From NCBI GenBank assembly GCA_041690255.1, contig JAWLHU010000008.1, forward strand, positions 62,001 through 126,000: a stretch of 64,000 bases of DNA. The letters are read 5' to 3'. Positions 8,612 through 17,815 of the stretch are shown in pieces. The notes beneath the pieces were generated by a model. The model ran no database searches, had not been told where the DNA came from, and saw nothing but the letters and a program-made list of their open reading frames with translations. This stretch comes from JAWLHU01 sp041690255. GTDB lineage: Bacteria > Bacillota > Sulfobacillia > Symbiobacteriales > Symbiobacteriaceae. Numbering within the stretch: the first letter of the stretch is position 1; each line of letters begins with the position of its first letter. The position numbers and the translations under genes are program-made.

Positions 8612-9031
8612 ATGGCGCCGTGGCGCAGGCTTCTTCCGATCCTCGTGGCTCTGGCTGCACTCCTTTCCGGGGTATGGCTTGGCCGGGTTACCGCCCAAAC
8701 CAACGAGCCCGGGTCTGCTGCTGATCCCCTGGTCAGCAGGTCGTACGTGGACCAACTGGCGCTCTTTCGGGTCGTCTCCGTTCCGGCGGGACAGGTAATC
8801 CTGGGCGAGGCCGGGACAGAGATGGTCGTACGGGGTGGGAAGGCCACCGTTGTAACCACCCCGCAGGGCGGTTTACTCAACGTTTCTGCTGGTCTTGATA
8901 TGCAGCAGGGAGAGGCCGTCCCGCCCAATCATTTGATCGTGGTTCCGCGGAGCGATGGTCGTGGTTTCCATGCACAGACCGATCTGGTACTCATGGTGAA
9001 GGGGCCGGCTAAGGTCGGCCTCCCGCAGTAA
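8612..9031 (+). CDS. Exported or membrane-anchored protein of unknown function
   Basis: A 139-residue protein with a basic N-terminus and one hydrophobic segment (LLPILVALAALLSGVWLG, about residues 6-23) that is either a signal peptide or an anchor. The exported part reads DPLVSRSYVDQLALFRVVSV then an EAGTEMVVRGGKATVV strand pattern and VPPNHLIVVPRSDGRG, a small beta-rich unit I recall as frequent in clostridial envelope proteins but without a name. An in-frame TTG at 8570 is possible, but the ATG at 8612 puts the basic residues directly before the hydrophobic stretch. It heads the DUF5693-murJ-csaB-tagA operon. Confidence 0.6.
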   Translation: MAPWRRLLPILVALAALLSGVWLGRVTAQTNEPGSAADPLVSRSYVDQLALFRVVSVPAGQVILGEAGTEMVVRGGKATVVTTPQGGLLNVSAGLDMQQGEAVPPNHLIVVPRSDGRGFHAQTDLVLMVKGPAKVGLPQ

Positions 9032-9055
9032 TCCCGTAATCAGGAGGATACCGAC

Positions 9056-11170
9056 ATGTCCGGGCAGTCGCTGATCCGTCGTATCGCCTGGGGCCTGGTT
9101 TTGATCGCCCTGCTTGCTTCGACCCCGGTCCTCTGGAACCGGTATACTCGCGAAACCGGCAGCCGTAGCGTGGACCTGGTTCTCGATCTACCGGCCATGC
9201 AGGTGCTGGCCCTTCAGGATGGCCGCTCCCTGGTGGAGTTGCTGACGGAGGCCAAGGAAGCCGGGATCACTGGTGTGGCCGTGCCTGAAATGAATGCGAA
9301 GGATCTGGCCGAGCACGGGCTGGCCCTGGTCAAGACCGGGGCTCAACTACGGGCTGACTTGGCCCTGACCGCAACGCCCAGCCCGTTTCTCCAACGGCTG
9401 GTCAACAGTCCGAGCTTCAACTCCGGGTACACCTATCTGCTCCCCGCTGACCAGGAGATCGCCCAGCGTTTGTGGCGCGACCTGCAGTGGCGCCTCGACC
9501 CGGAGCGGATGACGCTGATTCCGATCACCGGTGCTGAGACCGGGGCCGGCGCCATCGCCCTGAACTATCGGGATAGCCAGCTAGCCAGTTACGGCATGGG
9601 CTATGACCCTCGGGACTTTGAGACCGTCAGAGAGGCGGGCCTGCGTCCGGTGGTCCGGCCCCGGCCGGCGCCTGGTGTGACTCCGGAGTCGATCAAGGCG
9701 ATCTTCGCTGACCTGGACCGGATCGCTCCGGAGACGCGGTCGGTCATGTTCCAGGGCTCGGAGGCGCTGGGTTGGCGCCCCGATCGGACCGACGCGCTCG
9801 AGCAGACAGCGATAGAGTTGAAGCAGCGGGGCTGGGTGTTGGACCTGGTGGAGCACTTCAGCCAGTTGAGCTTCGTAGACCTCGCCGGTTATCCCTACCT
9901 GGCCAAGGAGCTTGACTACAAGGTCGCCCGTGTTTTCAGCATGGGCCAGGAGTGGCAGGACAAGGTCCTACCGTATGAGGCGGTTGATATGTGGTGGCGG
10001 GCCGTGCTGGAGCGGAACAGCCGGGCACTCTACCTCAGACCGTTCCTGAAGAAGCAGGACCCAGGTCTCACCGCGAGCGAGACGACCATGAAGTACTTTG
10101 CCAAGTCGGTGGAGGAACTTAACTACCGGGGCTACACCACTGGCGTTCCCGATGTCTTCACGCCCTACTACGTACCCTGGTGGCTTCGGGCCGTCCTTGG
10201 CTTTGGTGTGGTCGGTGCTGTGATCCTCTGGCTCAGCTTTGTCTGGCCCCTGGATACCCGTCTGCTGAACGCCCTGACCGGGATCGGTGTGGTAGGTGTG
10301 ACCGGTATGTCCTTTATCATGCCGAACACCGGGGCGGACATTATTGCCCTTGCGGTGGCGGTCATCTTCCCCACATTGGCGGCTGCCTGGCTCATGGTCC
10401 GCTGGGGCGTGGGTTGGTCCTCGATCCAGCCTCAGGTCGCTCCCCCGGCCAGCGGCAAGGTTGGCTGGCTGGTCAAGGAGGCACTGACCGCTTCCGTGGC
10501 CTTCTTCGGCATCAATCTGATCGGTGGCATCCTGATTGCCGCTACACTGGGTGATATCGACCACATTCTCGAGTTTGTCTACTTCCGTGGGGTGAAGCTG
10601 GCCTTCCTGGCACCGCTTGCGCTGGCTGCGCTCTCCTATCTGCTGATCGGTCGGCAAGGAAAGCCACTCGCGGTCCTGCGCTCGCTGGTAGCAGACGGCC
10701 TCTCCTTCCTGAGGGTGACGGTAAAGTACCGCGAGCTCCTGCTGCTCGGCCTCCTTGCGCTTGCCGGCCTCTATTACATTCAGCGTTCCGGCAACTTCCC
10801 GACGGTGCCCATCTCCCAGTTGGAACTGGAGATGCGAGCCGCCCTGGAGCGCCTGCTCCTGGCTCGCCCCCGCACCAAGGAGTTCCTGATTGCCTACCCG
10901 GCCCTGGTGATCTCCGTTGCCTTCCTGGTGGCGAAGCTCCGCCAGTGGGTGCCGCTCTTCATTCTGGCGGCCGTGACGGGGGGCGTCTCGATCATTAACT
11001 CGTTCGAGCACCTCAGGACCCAGTGGACCCTGAGCCTGCTCCGGGGCATCAACGGCCTCTGGCTGGGCCTGGTGATCGGCGCCGGCGCCCTGATTGGCCT
11101 CTTGATCCTGCGCTGGGTGATCGAGCGCCTCTTCCCTGCGGAGGAGAATCCTGGTCCGGCTCGTCGGTAG
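9056..11170 (+). CDS. DUF5693 family polytopic membrane protein
   Basis: A 704-residue protein. There is an N-terminal hydrophobic anchor (WGLVLIALLASTPVLW), an extracytoplasmic domain of about 350 residues that begins with a TIM-barrel-like pattern (LVELLTEAKEAGITGVAVPE), and a C-terminal half with about nine membrane segments from residue about 377. This architecture and the neighbourhood (murJ and csaB) match DUF5693 proteins, whose role in envelope or secondary cell-wall polymer formation is presumed but not established. The ATG at 9056 follows CAGGAGG. Followed after 27 bases by murJ, consistent with one transcript. Confidence 0.75.
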   Translation: MSGQSLIRRIAWGLVLIALLASTPVLWNRYTRETGSRSVDLVLDLPAMQVLALQDGRSLVELLTEAKEAGITGVAVPEMNAKDLAEHGLALVKTGAQLRADLALTATPSPFLQRLVNSPSFNSGYTYLLPADQEIAQRLWRDLQWRLDPERMTLIPITGAETGAGAIALNYRDSQLASYGMGYDPRDFETVREAGLRPVVRPRPAPGVTPESIKAIFADLDRIAPETRSVMFQGSEALGWRPDRTDALEQTAIELKQRGWVLDLVEHFSQLSFVDLAGYPYLAKELDYKVARVFSMGQEWQDKVLPYEAVDMWWRAVLERNSRALYLRPFLKKQDPGLTASETTMKYFAKSVEELNYRGYTTGVPDVFTPYYVPWWLRAVLGFGVVGAVILWLSFVWPLDTRLLNALTGIGVVGVTGMSFIMPNTGADIIALAVAVIFPTLAAAWLMVRWGVGWSSIQPQVAPPASGKVGWLVKEALTASVAFFGINLIGGILIAATLGDIDHILEFVYFRGVKLAFLAPLALAALSYLLIGRQGKPLAVLRSLVADGLSFLRVTVKYRELLLLGLLALAGLYYIQRSGNFPTVPISQLELEMRAALERLLLARPRTKEFLIAYPALVISVAFLVAKLRQWVPLFILAAVTGGVSIINSFEHLRTQWTLSLLRGINGLWLGLVIGAGALIGLLILRWVIERLFPAEENPGPARR

Positions 11171-11197
11171 GCCATTAGGGCGAGGAGGAGAGGCCGT

Positions 11198-12766
11198 ATG
11201 TCGTCGCACCAGCGGAAGAGTCTAGTCGCAGCAGCCAGTCTGGTTGCGGCTGCATCCATTCTCAGCAGAATCCTCGGGTATGCACGAGAGGTCATGCTGG
11301 CTGCGAAGTTCGGCGCCTCCAACGTGACCGATGCCTACCTGGTCGCACAGGAGATTCCGGGGGCAATCTACTCGATCGTCTCGCTCTCTCTGGTGCTTGC
11401 CTTCATTCCGATCTACCGGGAAGTCCTGCAGAAGCAGGGGGAGGCCCCGGCCTGGCGCTTGGTGAACATCTTCCTGAATGTCGCCATTCTCATCTTCGGT
11501 GGCCTTTGGTTAGTCGGCGAGGTCGCTGCTCCGATCTACCTGCCCGTGCTGGCGCCCGGCTTCTCACGTGAGGCTATGCTACTCACGATCAGCCTTACTC
11601 GGGCCATGCTGCCCATGATCCTGCTTGTCGGTATCGCCGGGCTTTCGGCAGCGGTCCTCAACGCCCATCAACGGTTTGGACCGCCTGCCTTCTTCGCTCT
11701 GGCGGCCAACGTGGTGGTGGTCGGAGCTCTGGCTCTCGTCTCGCGACCTGAACACATCCACTGGGTTGCCTACGCGGTGGTCGGTGGTTACCTGTTGGGA
11801 GTGATCATTCAACTCGTCAACCTGCCGTCGCTTGGGTATCGCTACCGGCTCACTCTCGACTGGAGTGACCCCACCCACCGCAGGGTCTGGCGCCTGTTGA
11901 TCCCGCTCATGATCGCGACGAGTGTCTACCAGGTGCAGACCCTGGTTGCCCGCTTCTTCGCTTCCCACCTGGCGGAGGGGACGATCTCCCTGCTCAACTA
12001 CGCCGCACGGGTGGGGGCCCTGCCCTTCACCGTTGTCGGGCTGGCGGTCACCACGGTGATCTACCCGACGCTGGCCGAGCATGGTGCCTCGGGCAGGTTG
12101 GGTGATCTCCGTGACACGGTCAAGGGTGGGTTGCGGACCCTCTCTTTCATCCTCATCCCCATGGCTGTTGGTACCGCTGTCTTTGCGGAGCCGATCACGC
12201 GGCTGATGTTCGAGCGCGGCGCCTTTACTGCCGTCGACACGCAAATGACCGCCTATGCCTTACAGTTCTTCAGCTTGGGCATGCTCTTTACCGGATGGGT
12301 CGATATGCTCAACAGGGCATTCTACGCCGTACAAGATAGCATTACCCCCATGTGGATGGCCGGGGTGATGATCGGTATCAACCTGGTACTCAACTATCTC
12401 CTGGTCGACGTACTGGGGCACGGCGGTCTTGCCCTGAGCGCATCACTCTCGCCCATGATCGGCAGCATCCTGCTGCTCTGGCGACTTCGAGGACGTGTTG
12501 GCTCCCTGGGTGGATGGAGCGTACTCCGAGGGCTCTTCTCGTACCTCGCCACCTCTCTGCTGGGTGCCGGCGCCGGATGGTGGCTGATGCGCCTGGGAAC
12601 CCGTCTGCTTGGTCAGGGGGGACTTGTCCAGGCGGGGTTACTGGTTGTGTCGCTCTCGCTCATTCTTGTGGTGCACATGGGGGCGGCGATTCTCTTCCGC
12701 ACCCCCGACGGCGACGAAATCCGGCGCATGGGCGCCCGTGTGATGAGGAAGATACGACGGGCATGA
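11198..12766 (+). CDS. murJ: MurJ/MviN-type lipid II flippase
   Basis: A 522-residue multi-pass membrane protein of the MOP exporter superfamily. The start AAASILSRILGYAREVMLAA (Ser/Arg/Arg-rich first helix) and LLIPLMIATSVYQVQTLVAR with LNRAFYAVQDS are typical of MurJ, which flips lipid-linked precursors across the membrane. About 13-14 hydrophobic segments can be counted. Lying between DUF5693 and csaB it might instead move a secondary-polymer precursor, so specificity is uncertain. GGAGGAGAGGCC precedes the ATG. Confidence 0.88.
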   Translation: MSSHQRKSLVAAASLVAAASILSRILGYAREVMLAAKFGASNVTDAYLVAQEIPGAIYSIVSLSLVLAFIPIYREVLQKQGEAPAWRLVNIFLNVAILIFGGLWLVGEVAAPIYLPVLAPGFSREAMLLTISLTRAMLPMILLVGIAGLSAAVLNAHQRFGPPAFFALAANVVVVGALALVSRPEHIHWVAYAVVGGYLLGVIIQLVNLPSLGYRYRLTLDWSDPTHRRVWRLLIPLMIATSVYQVQTLVARFFASHLAEGTISLLNYAARVGALPFTVVGLAVTTVIYPTLAEHGASGRLGDLRDTVKGGLRTLSFILIPMAVGTAVFAEPITRLMFERGAFTAVDTQMTAYALQFFSLGMLFTGWVDMLNRAFYAVQDSITPMWMAGVMIGINLVLNYLLVDVLGHGGLALSASLSPMIGSILLLWRLRGRVGSLGGWSVLRGLFSYLATSLLGAGAGWWLMRLGTRLLGQGGLVQAGLLVVSLSLILVVHMGAAILFRTPDGDEIRRMGARVMRKIRRA

Positions 12767-12816
12767 GCTTATGGGCAAAGCGTTTATGGGTATTCGGACA
12801 AGGGCGGTGTCGTTGA

Positions 12817-13926
12817 GTGGCAGAGATCCTGGTGTCGGGTTACTACGGCTTTCACAACGCCGGGGACGAAGCCATTCTGGGCGGCATAATTACCGCGTTC
12901 CGGGATCTCGATCCCAACGTCCGGTTTACGGTGATCTCAGGTACCTCGGCCTACACCCGACAGGTGCATGGTGTGGAAGCGGTCAGCCGCGGCGATCTGA
13001 AGGCGATCTGGCGAGCCATGGACCGGGCCGATCTCCTGATTTCGGGTGGGGGCAGTCTCCTCCAGGATGTGACGGGCACAAAGTCAATTATCTACTACCT
13101 GGGCGTCGTGGGCCTTGGAAAGGCGCACCGGTTGCCCGTCATGTTCTATGCTCAGGGCATCGGACCGGTGACCGGCATCGTAGGGCGGACCCTTCTGCCA
13201 CTCGTTGGCAACACCGTAGATCTGGTCACTGTGCGGGATGCCGAGTCAGCGGAGGCTCTGCGGCAGTTGGGGGTGCGCCGCCCCGAGACCCGGGTGACTG
13301 CAGATGCAGCCCTGGTCCTCACAGCTCCACCGCGGGCCGATGGCGAGGCCCTCCTGGAGAGGCATAACATTCGGCTGGGGAGACGCCCGGTGATTGGCGT
13401 CTCCATAAGGCCTTGGAAGTTTGCGAGTGAAGGGGTAGCTGCAGCATTGGCCAGTGCGCTGGATGACCTGGCCACCAATCACGGCGCTACCGTGCTTTTC
13501 ATTCCTATGCAGCAACCGCATGACGTCACGGCCGCTCAGCAGGTTGCCGCTCTCATGAAGACCCCGGCCATTCTCTTTTCTGGCGATGTAACCTATCGCG
13601 ATGTGCATGCCCTGATCACGACATGCGATGTGCTGATCGGCATGCGCTACCACGCCCTCGTTTTTGCGGCGCTGGCCCGGGTCCCCATGGTCGGTCTCTC
13701 GTACGACCCAAAGAACGACAATCTTCTGCGGCTCCTGGGCCAGACGGCGGTAGGCACCGCTCGGGAGTTGAGCGCTGAGCGGGTGAAGGCTGCAGTCAAC
13801 GAGGCACTGAATCAGAGCAATGAGATTCGCCAGCGCTATGATCAGGTGCTGGAGCGTCTGGTGCCGGAGTCCCGACAGAACGCTCAACTGGCCATGGACC
13901 TCTTGAAACGGTGGCGAAATCGATGA
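12817..13926 (+). CDS. csaB: Polysaccharide pyruvyl transferase CsaB
   Basis: A 369-residue CsaB, which adds pyruvate ketals to the secondary cell-wall polysaccharide so that SLH-domain proteins can bind it. The N-terminus ILVSGYYGFHNAGDEAIL is diagnostic, followed by ISGGGSLLQDVTGTKSIIYY and a GT-B-like C-terminal half with GMRYHALVFAALARVPMVGL. GTG start. Its stop overlaps the start of the tagA-like gene (ATGA). A matching client, the SLH protein ending at 61073, is encoded in the same window. Confidence 0.94.
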   Translation: MAEILVSGYYGFHNAGDEAILGGIITAFRDLDPNVRFTVISGTSAYTRQVHGVEAVSRGDLKAIWRAMDRADLLISGGGSLLQDVTGTKSIIYYLGVVGLGKAHRLPVMFYAQGIGPVTGIVGRTLLPLVGNTVDLVTVRDAESAEALRQLGVRRPETRVTADAALVLTAPPRADGEALLERHNIRLGRRPVIGVSIRPWKFASEGVAAALASALDDLATNHGATVLFIPMQQPHDVTAAQQVAALMKTPAILFSGDVTYRDVHALITTCDVLIGMRYHALVFAALARVPMVGLSYDPKNDNLLRLLGQTAVGTARELSAERVKAAVNEALNQSNEIRQRYDQVLERLVPESRQNAQLAMDLLKRWRNR

Positions 13927-14657
13927 GCCGAGTACGCATCCTTTCCATTCAGGTTGATATGGTCACAATGGGCGAGGCGATCAACCGCTGCCTCGCTTTT
14001 CTCGATGAGGAGACGCCGCATCTGGTGGTGACCCCCAACGCCGAGATCGCCTACCGGGCTGGTAAGGAACCGGCCCTGGCACAGGTGCTGGGCGACGCCC
14101 ACCTCGTCATACCCGATGGGGCTGGGATCGTCCTGGCCTCTCGAATCCTGGGAGACCCCGTTCCGGAGAAGGTAGCAGGAACTGATCTGGCTACGAATCT
14201 GCTACGTGTCCTCTCCGAGCGGCGGCGGGGGAGTGTCTACCTGCTGGGTGCCAAGCCTGAGGTTGTCGCGAAAGCGGTGGAGCGAATTCGGGAGCGCTTC
14301 CCCGGGGTGACGATTGCCGGCTGTCACCACGGCTACTTCCGACCCGAGGAGGAGCCCGCACTCATTGAATCGATTCGGGCCGCTAGACCCGACGTGCTCT
14401 TCGTGGCCCTGGGCTCCCCCCGCCAGGAGTACTGGCTTCGGCAGCACATGCCGACGATCGGTGCCAGGCTAGGTATCGGCGTGGGCGGAACGTTCGATGT
14501 GTGGGCCGACGAGTCCAACCGGGCGCCGGAGTGGGCGATCAAGTCCAACCTGGAGTGGCTCTGGCGTATCGTTAAGTTCGGCCGCTATGGGCGGAGCCTC
14601 CCCCCGCTGCTCAAGTTCGGCATGGCAGTGGTCGGGCAGCGCCTGCGAGGGCGCTAG
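13923..14657 (+). CDS. WecG/TagA/CpsF family glycosyltransferase (GT26)
   Basis: A 244-residue GT26 enzyme that typically transfers N-acetylmannosamine(-uronate) to undecaprenyl-PP-GlcNAc, the committing step of wall teichoic acid or secondary polymer synthesis. Family motifs are TPNAEIAYRAGKEP, DAHLVIPDGAGIVLASRILG, KVAGTDL, VYLLGAKPEV and FVALGSPRQEYWL. An in-frame GTG at 13911 is possible; the ATG at 13923 is preferred because it overlaps the csaB TGA in an ATGA junction, suggesting translational coupling. Context with csaB supports a role in the SLH-binding polymer. Confidence 0.9.
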   Translation: MSRVRILSIQVDMVTMGEAINRCLAFLDEETPHLVVTPNAEIAYRAGKEPALAQVLGDAHLVIPDGAGIVLASRILGDPVPEKVAGTDLATNLLRVLSERRRGSVYLLGAKPEVVAKAVERIRERFPGVTIAGCHHGYFRPEEEPALIESIRAARPDVLFVALGSPRQEYWLRQHMPTIGARLGIGVGGTFDVWADESNRAPEWAIKSNLEWLWRIVKFGRYGRSLPPLLKFGMAVVGQRLRGR

Positions 14658-14658
14658 C

Positions 14659-15387
14659 ATGCGGATTGCCCTGTTCAGCGACATTCACTCAAACTACCAC
14701 GCCCTGGAGGCGGTCCTGGCAGACATGAAAGACCAGGGGGTGGACCGCCTGGTCTGCCTGGGGGATATCACCCTGAAGGGGCCACTCCCCAAGGAGTGTG
14801 TGGACCGGGTACGGGATCTCGGTTGCCCCATCGTGCTGGGTAATACCGATGGGTCCTATCAGCCCGGCAACCACCCGGCTCGCTTCCCGGTCAAGAATGA
14901 GAGCCAGCAGGCGATTCTCCAGGATTTCGACCGGCACCTCGCAGCTCTGACGAATGCGGACCGTGCCTGGCTCGCCGGTTTTCCACTCACGCACAGTAAG
15001 TGGGTAGATGGATACCGCCTCGACTTCTTCCACGCCGTACCGCACCACAACTACGAGTTGGTCATGCCGTGGGCCGAAAACAAGGAACTGGATCGCCTCC
15101 GCCTGTCCGAGGAGACGGCGCTCGCCGCCTTTGGGCACAACCACCGCCCCTTCATCCGGTTCGTCCAGGGCCGCACCGTCGTGAATTCCGGGAGCGTGGG
15201 AATCCCGTTCGATGGCGACCCGCGCCCAAGCTATGCCGTGGTGGAGATCGAAAACGGCCAATTAGGTGTTCAGATCCGCAGAGTTCCTTATGACGCAGAA
15301 GCGGCCATACGGGCGGCGCGTGACCGGCAGATGGCCGGTTGGGAGTTATTCGCCCATACTGCTCGGACCGGGGAATTCCCGGGATAA
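14659..15387 (+). CDS. Metallophosphoesterase (YfcE/MJ0936-like)
   Basis: A 242-residue calcineurin-like phosphoesterase. The metal-binding motifs are in order: FSDIHSNYHALEAVL at the N-terminus, CLGDITLKGP, VLGNTD, and GHNHRPF...VNSGSVGIPFDGDPRPSY in the C-terminal half. Members hydrolyse phosphodiesters or phosphomonoesters; substrate unknown here. It starts one base after the tagA-like stop, so it is the last gene of the operon, which ends in a strong terminator. The frame extends upstream to 14497 inside the previous gene, but the family N-terminus begins at 14659. Confidence 0.87.
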   Translation: MRIALFSDIHSNYHALEAVLADMKDQGVDRLVCLGDITLKGPLPKECVDRVRDLGCPIVLGNTDGSYQPGNHPARFPVKNESQQAILQDFDRHLAALTNADRAWLAGFPLTHSKWVDGYRLDFFHAVPHHNYELVMPWAENKELDRLRLSEETALAAFGHNHRPFIRFVQGRTVVNSGSVGIPFDGDPRPSYAVVEIENGQLGVQIRRVPYDAEAAIRAARDRQMAGWELFAHTARTGEFPG

Positions 15388-15398
15388 CCGTGTGAAAG

Positions 15399-15430
15399 AT
15401 TACCCTACCAAACCCGGTAGGGTAATTTTG
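15399..15430 (+). terminator. Terminator of the murJ-csaB operon
   Basis: ATTACCCTACC (15399-15409) pairs perfectly with GGTAGGGTAAT (15416-15426), followed by TTTG. Very strong stem with a six-base loop. Confidence 0.9.
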
Positions 15431-15568
15431 TTAGGAATGGGGTAGGAAGTGGGGTAGTCAAGGCATAGACGGCCCTTTGTTTGCAGGACTTGGGGGAGAC
15501 ATGAAGAATCCTTTGGCACTATACAAGGTCTACACACTGTCTTATCCACCAGAGGAGGAGTCGAGCGG

Positions 15569-16984
15569 ATGGGGCCAGCGACGCCACCCATGTCCCCGGG
15601 GAGCCAGTATCCGTCCCGGCCGCGCGTGACGGCCAATGATATCCGGTACGAGTGGGAACTGGCAGCTAATGTGGGGACCATTGCTGTCGGCCTGCTCCTG
15701 CTTCTGGTGATCGGTCAGTTTGTAAACATCCTTGTGGCCGCCGTCATTCCGATCGTCTTTACGCTCCTTGGCATGGTCTTTATCAACCTGTCCAACAAAG
15801 GGAGCATGGTGCAGATCTCGGAGGTCCAGTTTCCACACCTCTACCGCATGTCGCAAGAGGTTGCTCACAATCTCGATATGGAACTGCCGGCGATCTTTGT
15901 CACCCAGAGCCCGATTCTGAACGCCTATGCCACGGGTCTGTTCGGCCAGCGGACGGTCGTACTGCACAGCGCCCTGCTCGAGCAGATGTCGCTTGATGAG
16001 GTCAAGGCCGTCATTGCGCACGAGTTCGGCCATATTAAGCTGAATCACATTATGTACGGTATTCTGCAGAACATCACGGTCAGCGGTTTCCTGGGGAACA
16101 TCATCTTTATGCCCATTCGTTGGCTCTTCTTCTTCGCCAGCCGGGCGGCGGAGTATAGCGCTGACCAGGCCGCCCTGATTGGCACTATGAACCTGCAGGC
16201 CTGTGTCACCTCCGAGATCAAGTTGGCCGTAGGTGCCAAGCTTTACGAGCAGATGAACATTCAGGCCTATCTGCTCCAGATTGAGGAGTTTAGCCACACC
16301 AAGGGGAGCAAGTTCATTGAGATCCTGAACGATGCGACGCACCCCATGACGGTCAACCGCATTCTACACGTGATTCGATACTACCGTTCGCCCAACTACC
16401 AGCGACTTGCCGCATCTCACGGGCGGTCCGGGACCACTACCCTCACCTCCGGGCAGGTCGGCACGCGTGATCTGTTCCAACGGGTTGCAGCGAAGGCGGA
16501 GTACCAGCGGGATATGGAGCGCGGAGCTTCCGGCTCGGCGGTGCCGCAACCGCAGCCGTCAACCCCCTACCAGCAGTCCGCTCCGGCCTTCATGCCGCCG
16601 GTACAGGCCCAACCGGCCTACGCAGTTACGCCGCCCGCCGTCACCTGCGGCGGTTGTGGACTTCCGCTGGAGGCTCATGCTCGGTTCTGCGTCCGATGCG
16701 GTACACCGGTGGCCGGAATGACTGCACCCCAGCACACCCCGCCTGCTCCGCAGGCTCAGTTCGCCCCCGCCCCCGCCCCCGCCGCTGCTCCAGCTGAGCA
16801 GGCGGCAGCCCGGGTGGTTCGTCGGGTCGTCCGGGCGTCCGGGCCCGACCAGGTCGCACCAGTGTCGCAGGCCCCCGTTGAGGCAGCTCCTGTCGCCCCA
16901 GCGCCGGTGAACTGTACCAGTTGCGGCCAGCCCCTCGGTACAGGCGCCAAGTTCTGCGGCAACTGTGGCCAGCCATCTGCCTAA
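15569..16984 (+). CDS. M48 family membrane metallopeptidase with two C-terminal zinc ribbons
   Basis: A 471-residue protein. Two adjacent membrane segments (about residues 31-72) precede an M48 peptidase domain with the zinc motif HEFGH (about 151-155) and the downstream glutamate ligand region RAAEYSADQAAL, as in HtpX-type proteases that degrade membrane or misfolded proteins. The catalytic domain is followed by a Pro/Ala/Gln-rich linker and two CxxC-x(9-10)-CxxC zinc ribbons: CGGCGLPLEAHARFCVRCG (about 360) and CTSCGQPLGTGAKFCGNCG near the C-terminus, with about 65 low-complexity residues between them. ATG with GGAGGAG upstream. It opens a four-gene cassette with a phosphatase, a kinase and an RDD protein. 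Confidence 0.85.
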   Translation: MGPATPPMSPGSQYPSRPRVTANDIRYEWELAANVGTIAVGLLLLLVIGQFVNILVAAVIPIVFTLLGMVFINLSNKGSMVQISEVQFPHLYRMSQEVAHNLDMELPAIFVTQSPILNAYATGLFGQRTVVLHSALLEQMSLDEVKAVIAHEFGHIKLNHIMYGILQNITVSGFLGNIIFMPIRWLFFFASRAAEYSADQAALIGTMNLQACVTSEIKLAVGAKLYEQMNIQAYLLQIEEFSHTKGSKFIEILNDATHPMTVNRILHVIRYYRSPNYQRLAASHGRSGTTTLTSGQVGTRDLFQRVAAKAEYQRDMERGASGSAVPQPQPSTPYQQSAPAFMPPVQAQPAYAVTPPAVTCGGCGLPLEAHARFCVRCGTPVAGMTAPQHTPPAPQAQFAPAPAPAAAPAEQAAARVVRRVVRASGPDQVAPVSQAPVEAAPVAPAPVNCTSCGQPLGTGAKFCGNCGQPSA

Positions 16985-17015
16985 CCACGGCAACCCTCTA
17001 AGGCAGGTGACCAAC

Positions 17016-17795
17016 GTGACAGGGTTCGAGACAATGATCAAGACCCATGTAGGGCGGGTCCGGCAGCGCAACGAAGACTCCGCTGTCCTCATGCAATGGC
17101 AAATGCAGGGCCAGGAGGCCCCCGAGAACCTGCTGCTCGCAGCCGTATCCGATGGCATGGGGGGACACGCCAACGGCCAAATTGCCAGCAAGATGGCGCT
17201 GCGAGGCCTCTCCTCAGCCCTCATGACTGGCCTGGCGAACGCTCCTCTGGAGGGAATTGGCCGCCTGACAGATGACCAGGTGACCGAGTTGCTCGGGGCA
17301 GCCGTTGCAGGGGCCGTTCAACGTGTTAACCAGGCGGCTGAGTTCGGCCTGAACGACATGGGAGCTACCCTCTGTGCCACCCTGTTCTTCGGAGATCTGG
17401 CTGTGATCGCCAATATCGGCGACAGCCGGGCCTACCTGATCGCTGAGACGATTCAGCAGATCACAACCGATCACTCGGTGGTGAACCAGCTCGTCAGCAG
17501 AGGAGAGCTCACCGCAGAAGAGGCCAGGAAACATCCGCGCCGGAACGAGATCTATCGGATGATCGGGTTCGGTCGACCTGTACAGCCAGATCTCTTCACG
17601 CTGCAACTCCAGACGGGCGACCTGCTGCTTCTGTGCAGCGACGGGCTGAGCAACCTGGTCACAGATACGGAGTTGCTCGTCGCCCTCGCTGGTGGCAAGG
17701 CCTTAGCCCCAGCGATGCAGGGGCTGATCGACCTCGCCCTTGCTCGGGGCGGTGACGATAACATCACCCTGGTTGCTGTGCGGGTTTTCCGTTGA
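17016..17795 (+). CDS. PP2C-family serine/threonine protein phosphatase
   Basis: A 259-residue PPM phosphatase. Metal-binding motifs visible in order are RNEDS (18-22), SDGMGGH (45-51), NIGDSRAYL (133-141), CSDGLSNLV, and GGDDNIT near the C-terminus. It should dephosphorylate Ser/Thr on proteins, most simply the substrates of the kinase encoded 20 bases downstream (PrpC/PrkC-like pair). The frame opens upstream at 16965 within the peptidase gene, but the GTG at 17016 has AGGTGA at the right distance and gives the family N-terminus. No membrane segment. Confidence 0.92.
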   Translation: MTGFETMIKTHVGRVRQRNEDSAVLMQWQMQGQEAPENLLLAAVSDGMGGHANGQIASKMALRGLSSALMTGLANAPLEGIGRLTDDQVTELLGAAVAGAVQRVNQAAEFGLNDMGATLCATLFFGDLAVIANIGDSRAYLIAETIQQITTDHSVVNQLVSRGELTAEEARKHPRRNEIYRMIGFGRPVQPDLFTLQLQTGDLLLLCSDGLSNLVTDTELLVALAGGKALAPAMQGLIDLALARGGDDNITLVAVRVFR

Positions 17796-17815
17796 AAGGG
17801 GGAAGGTGATCGCAC

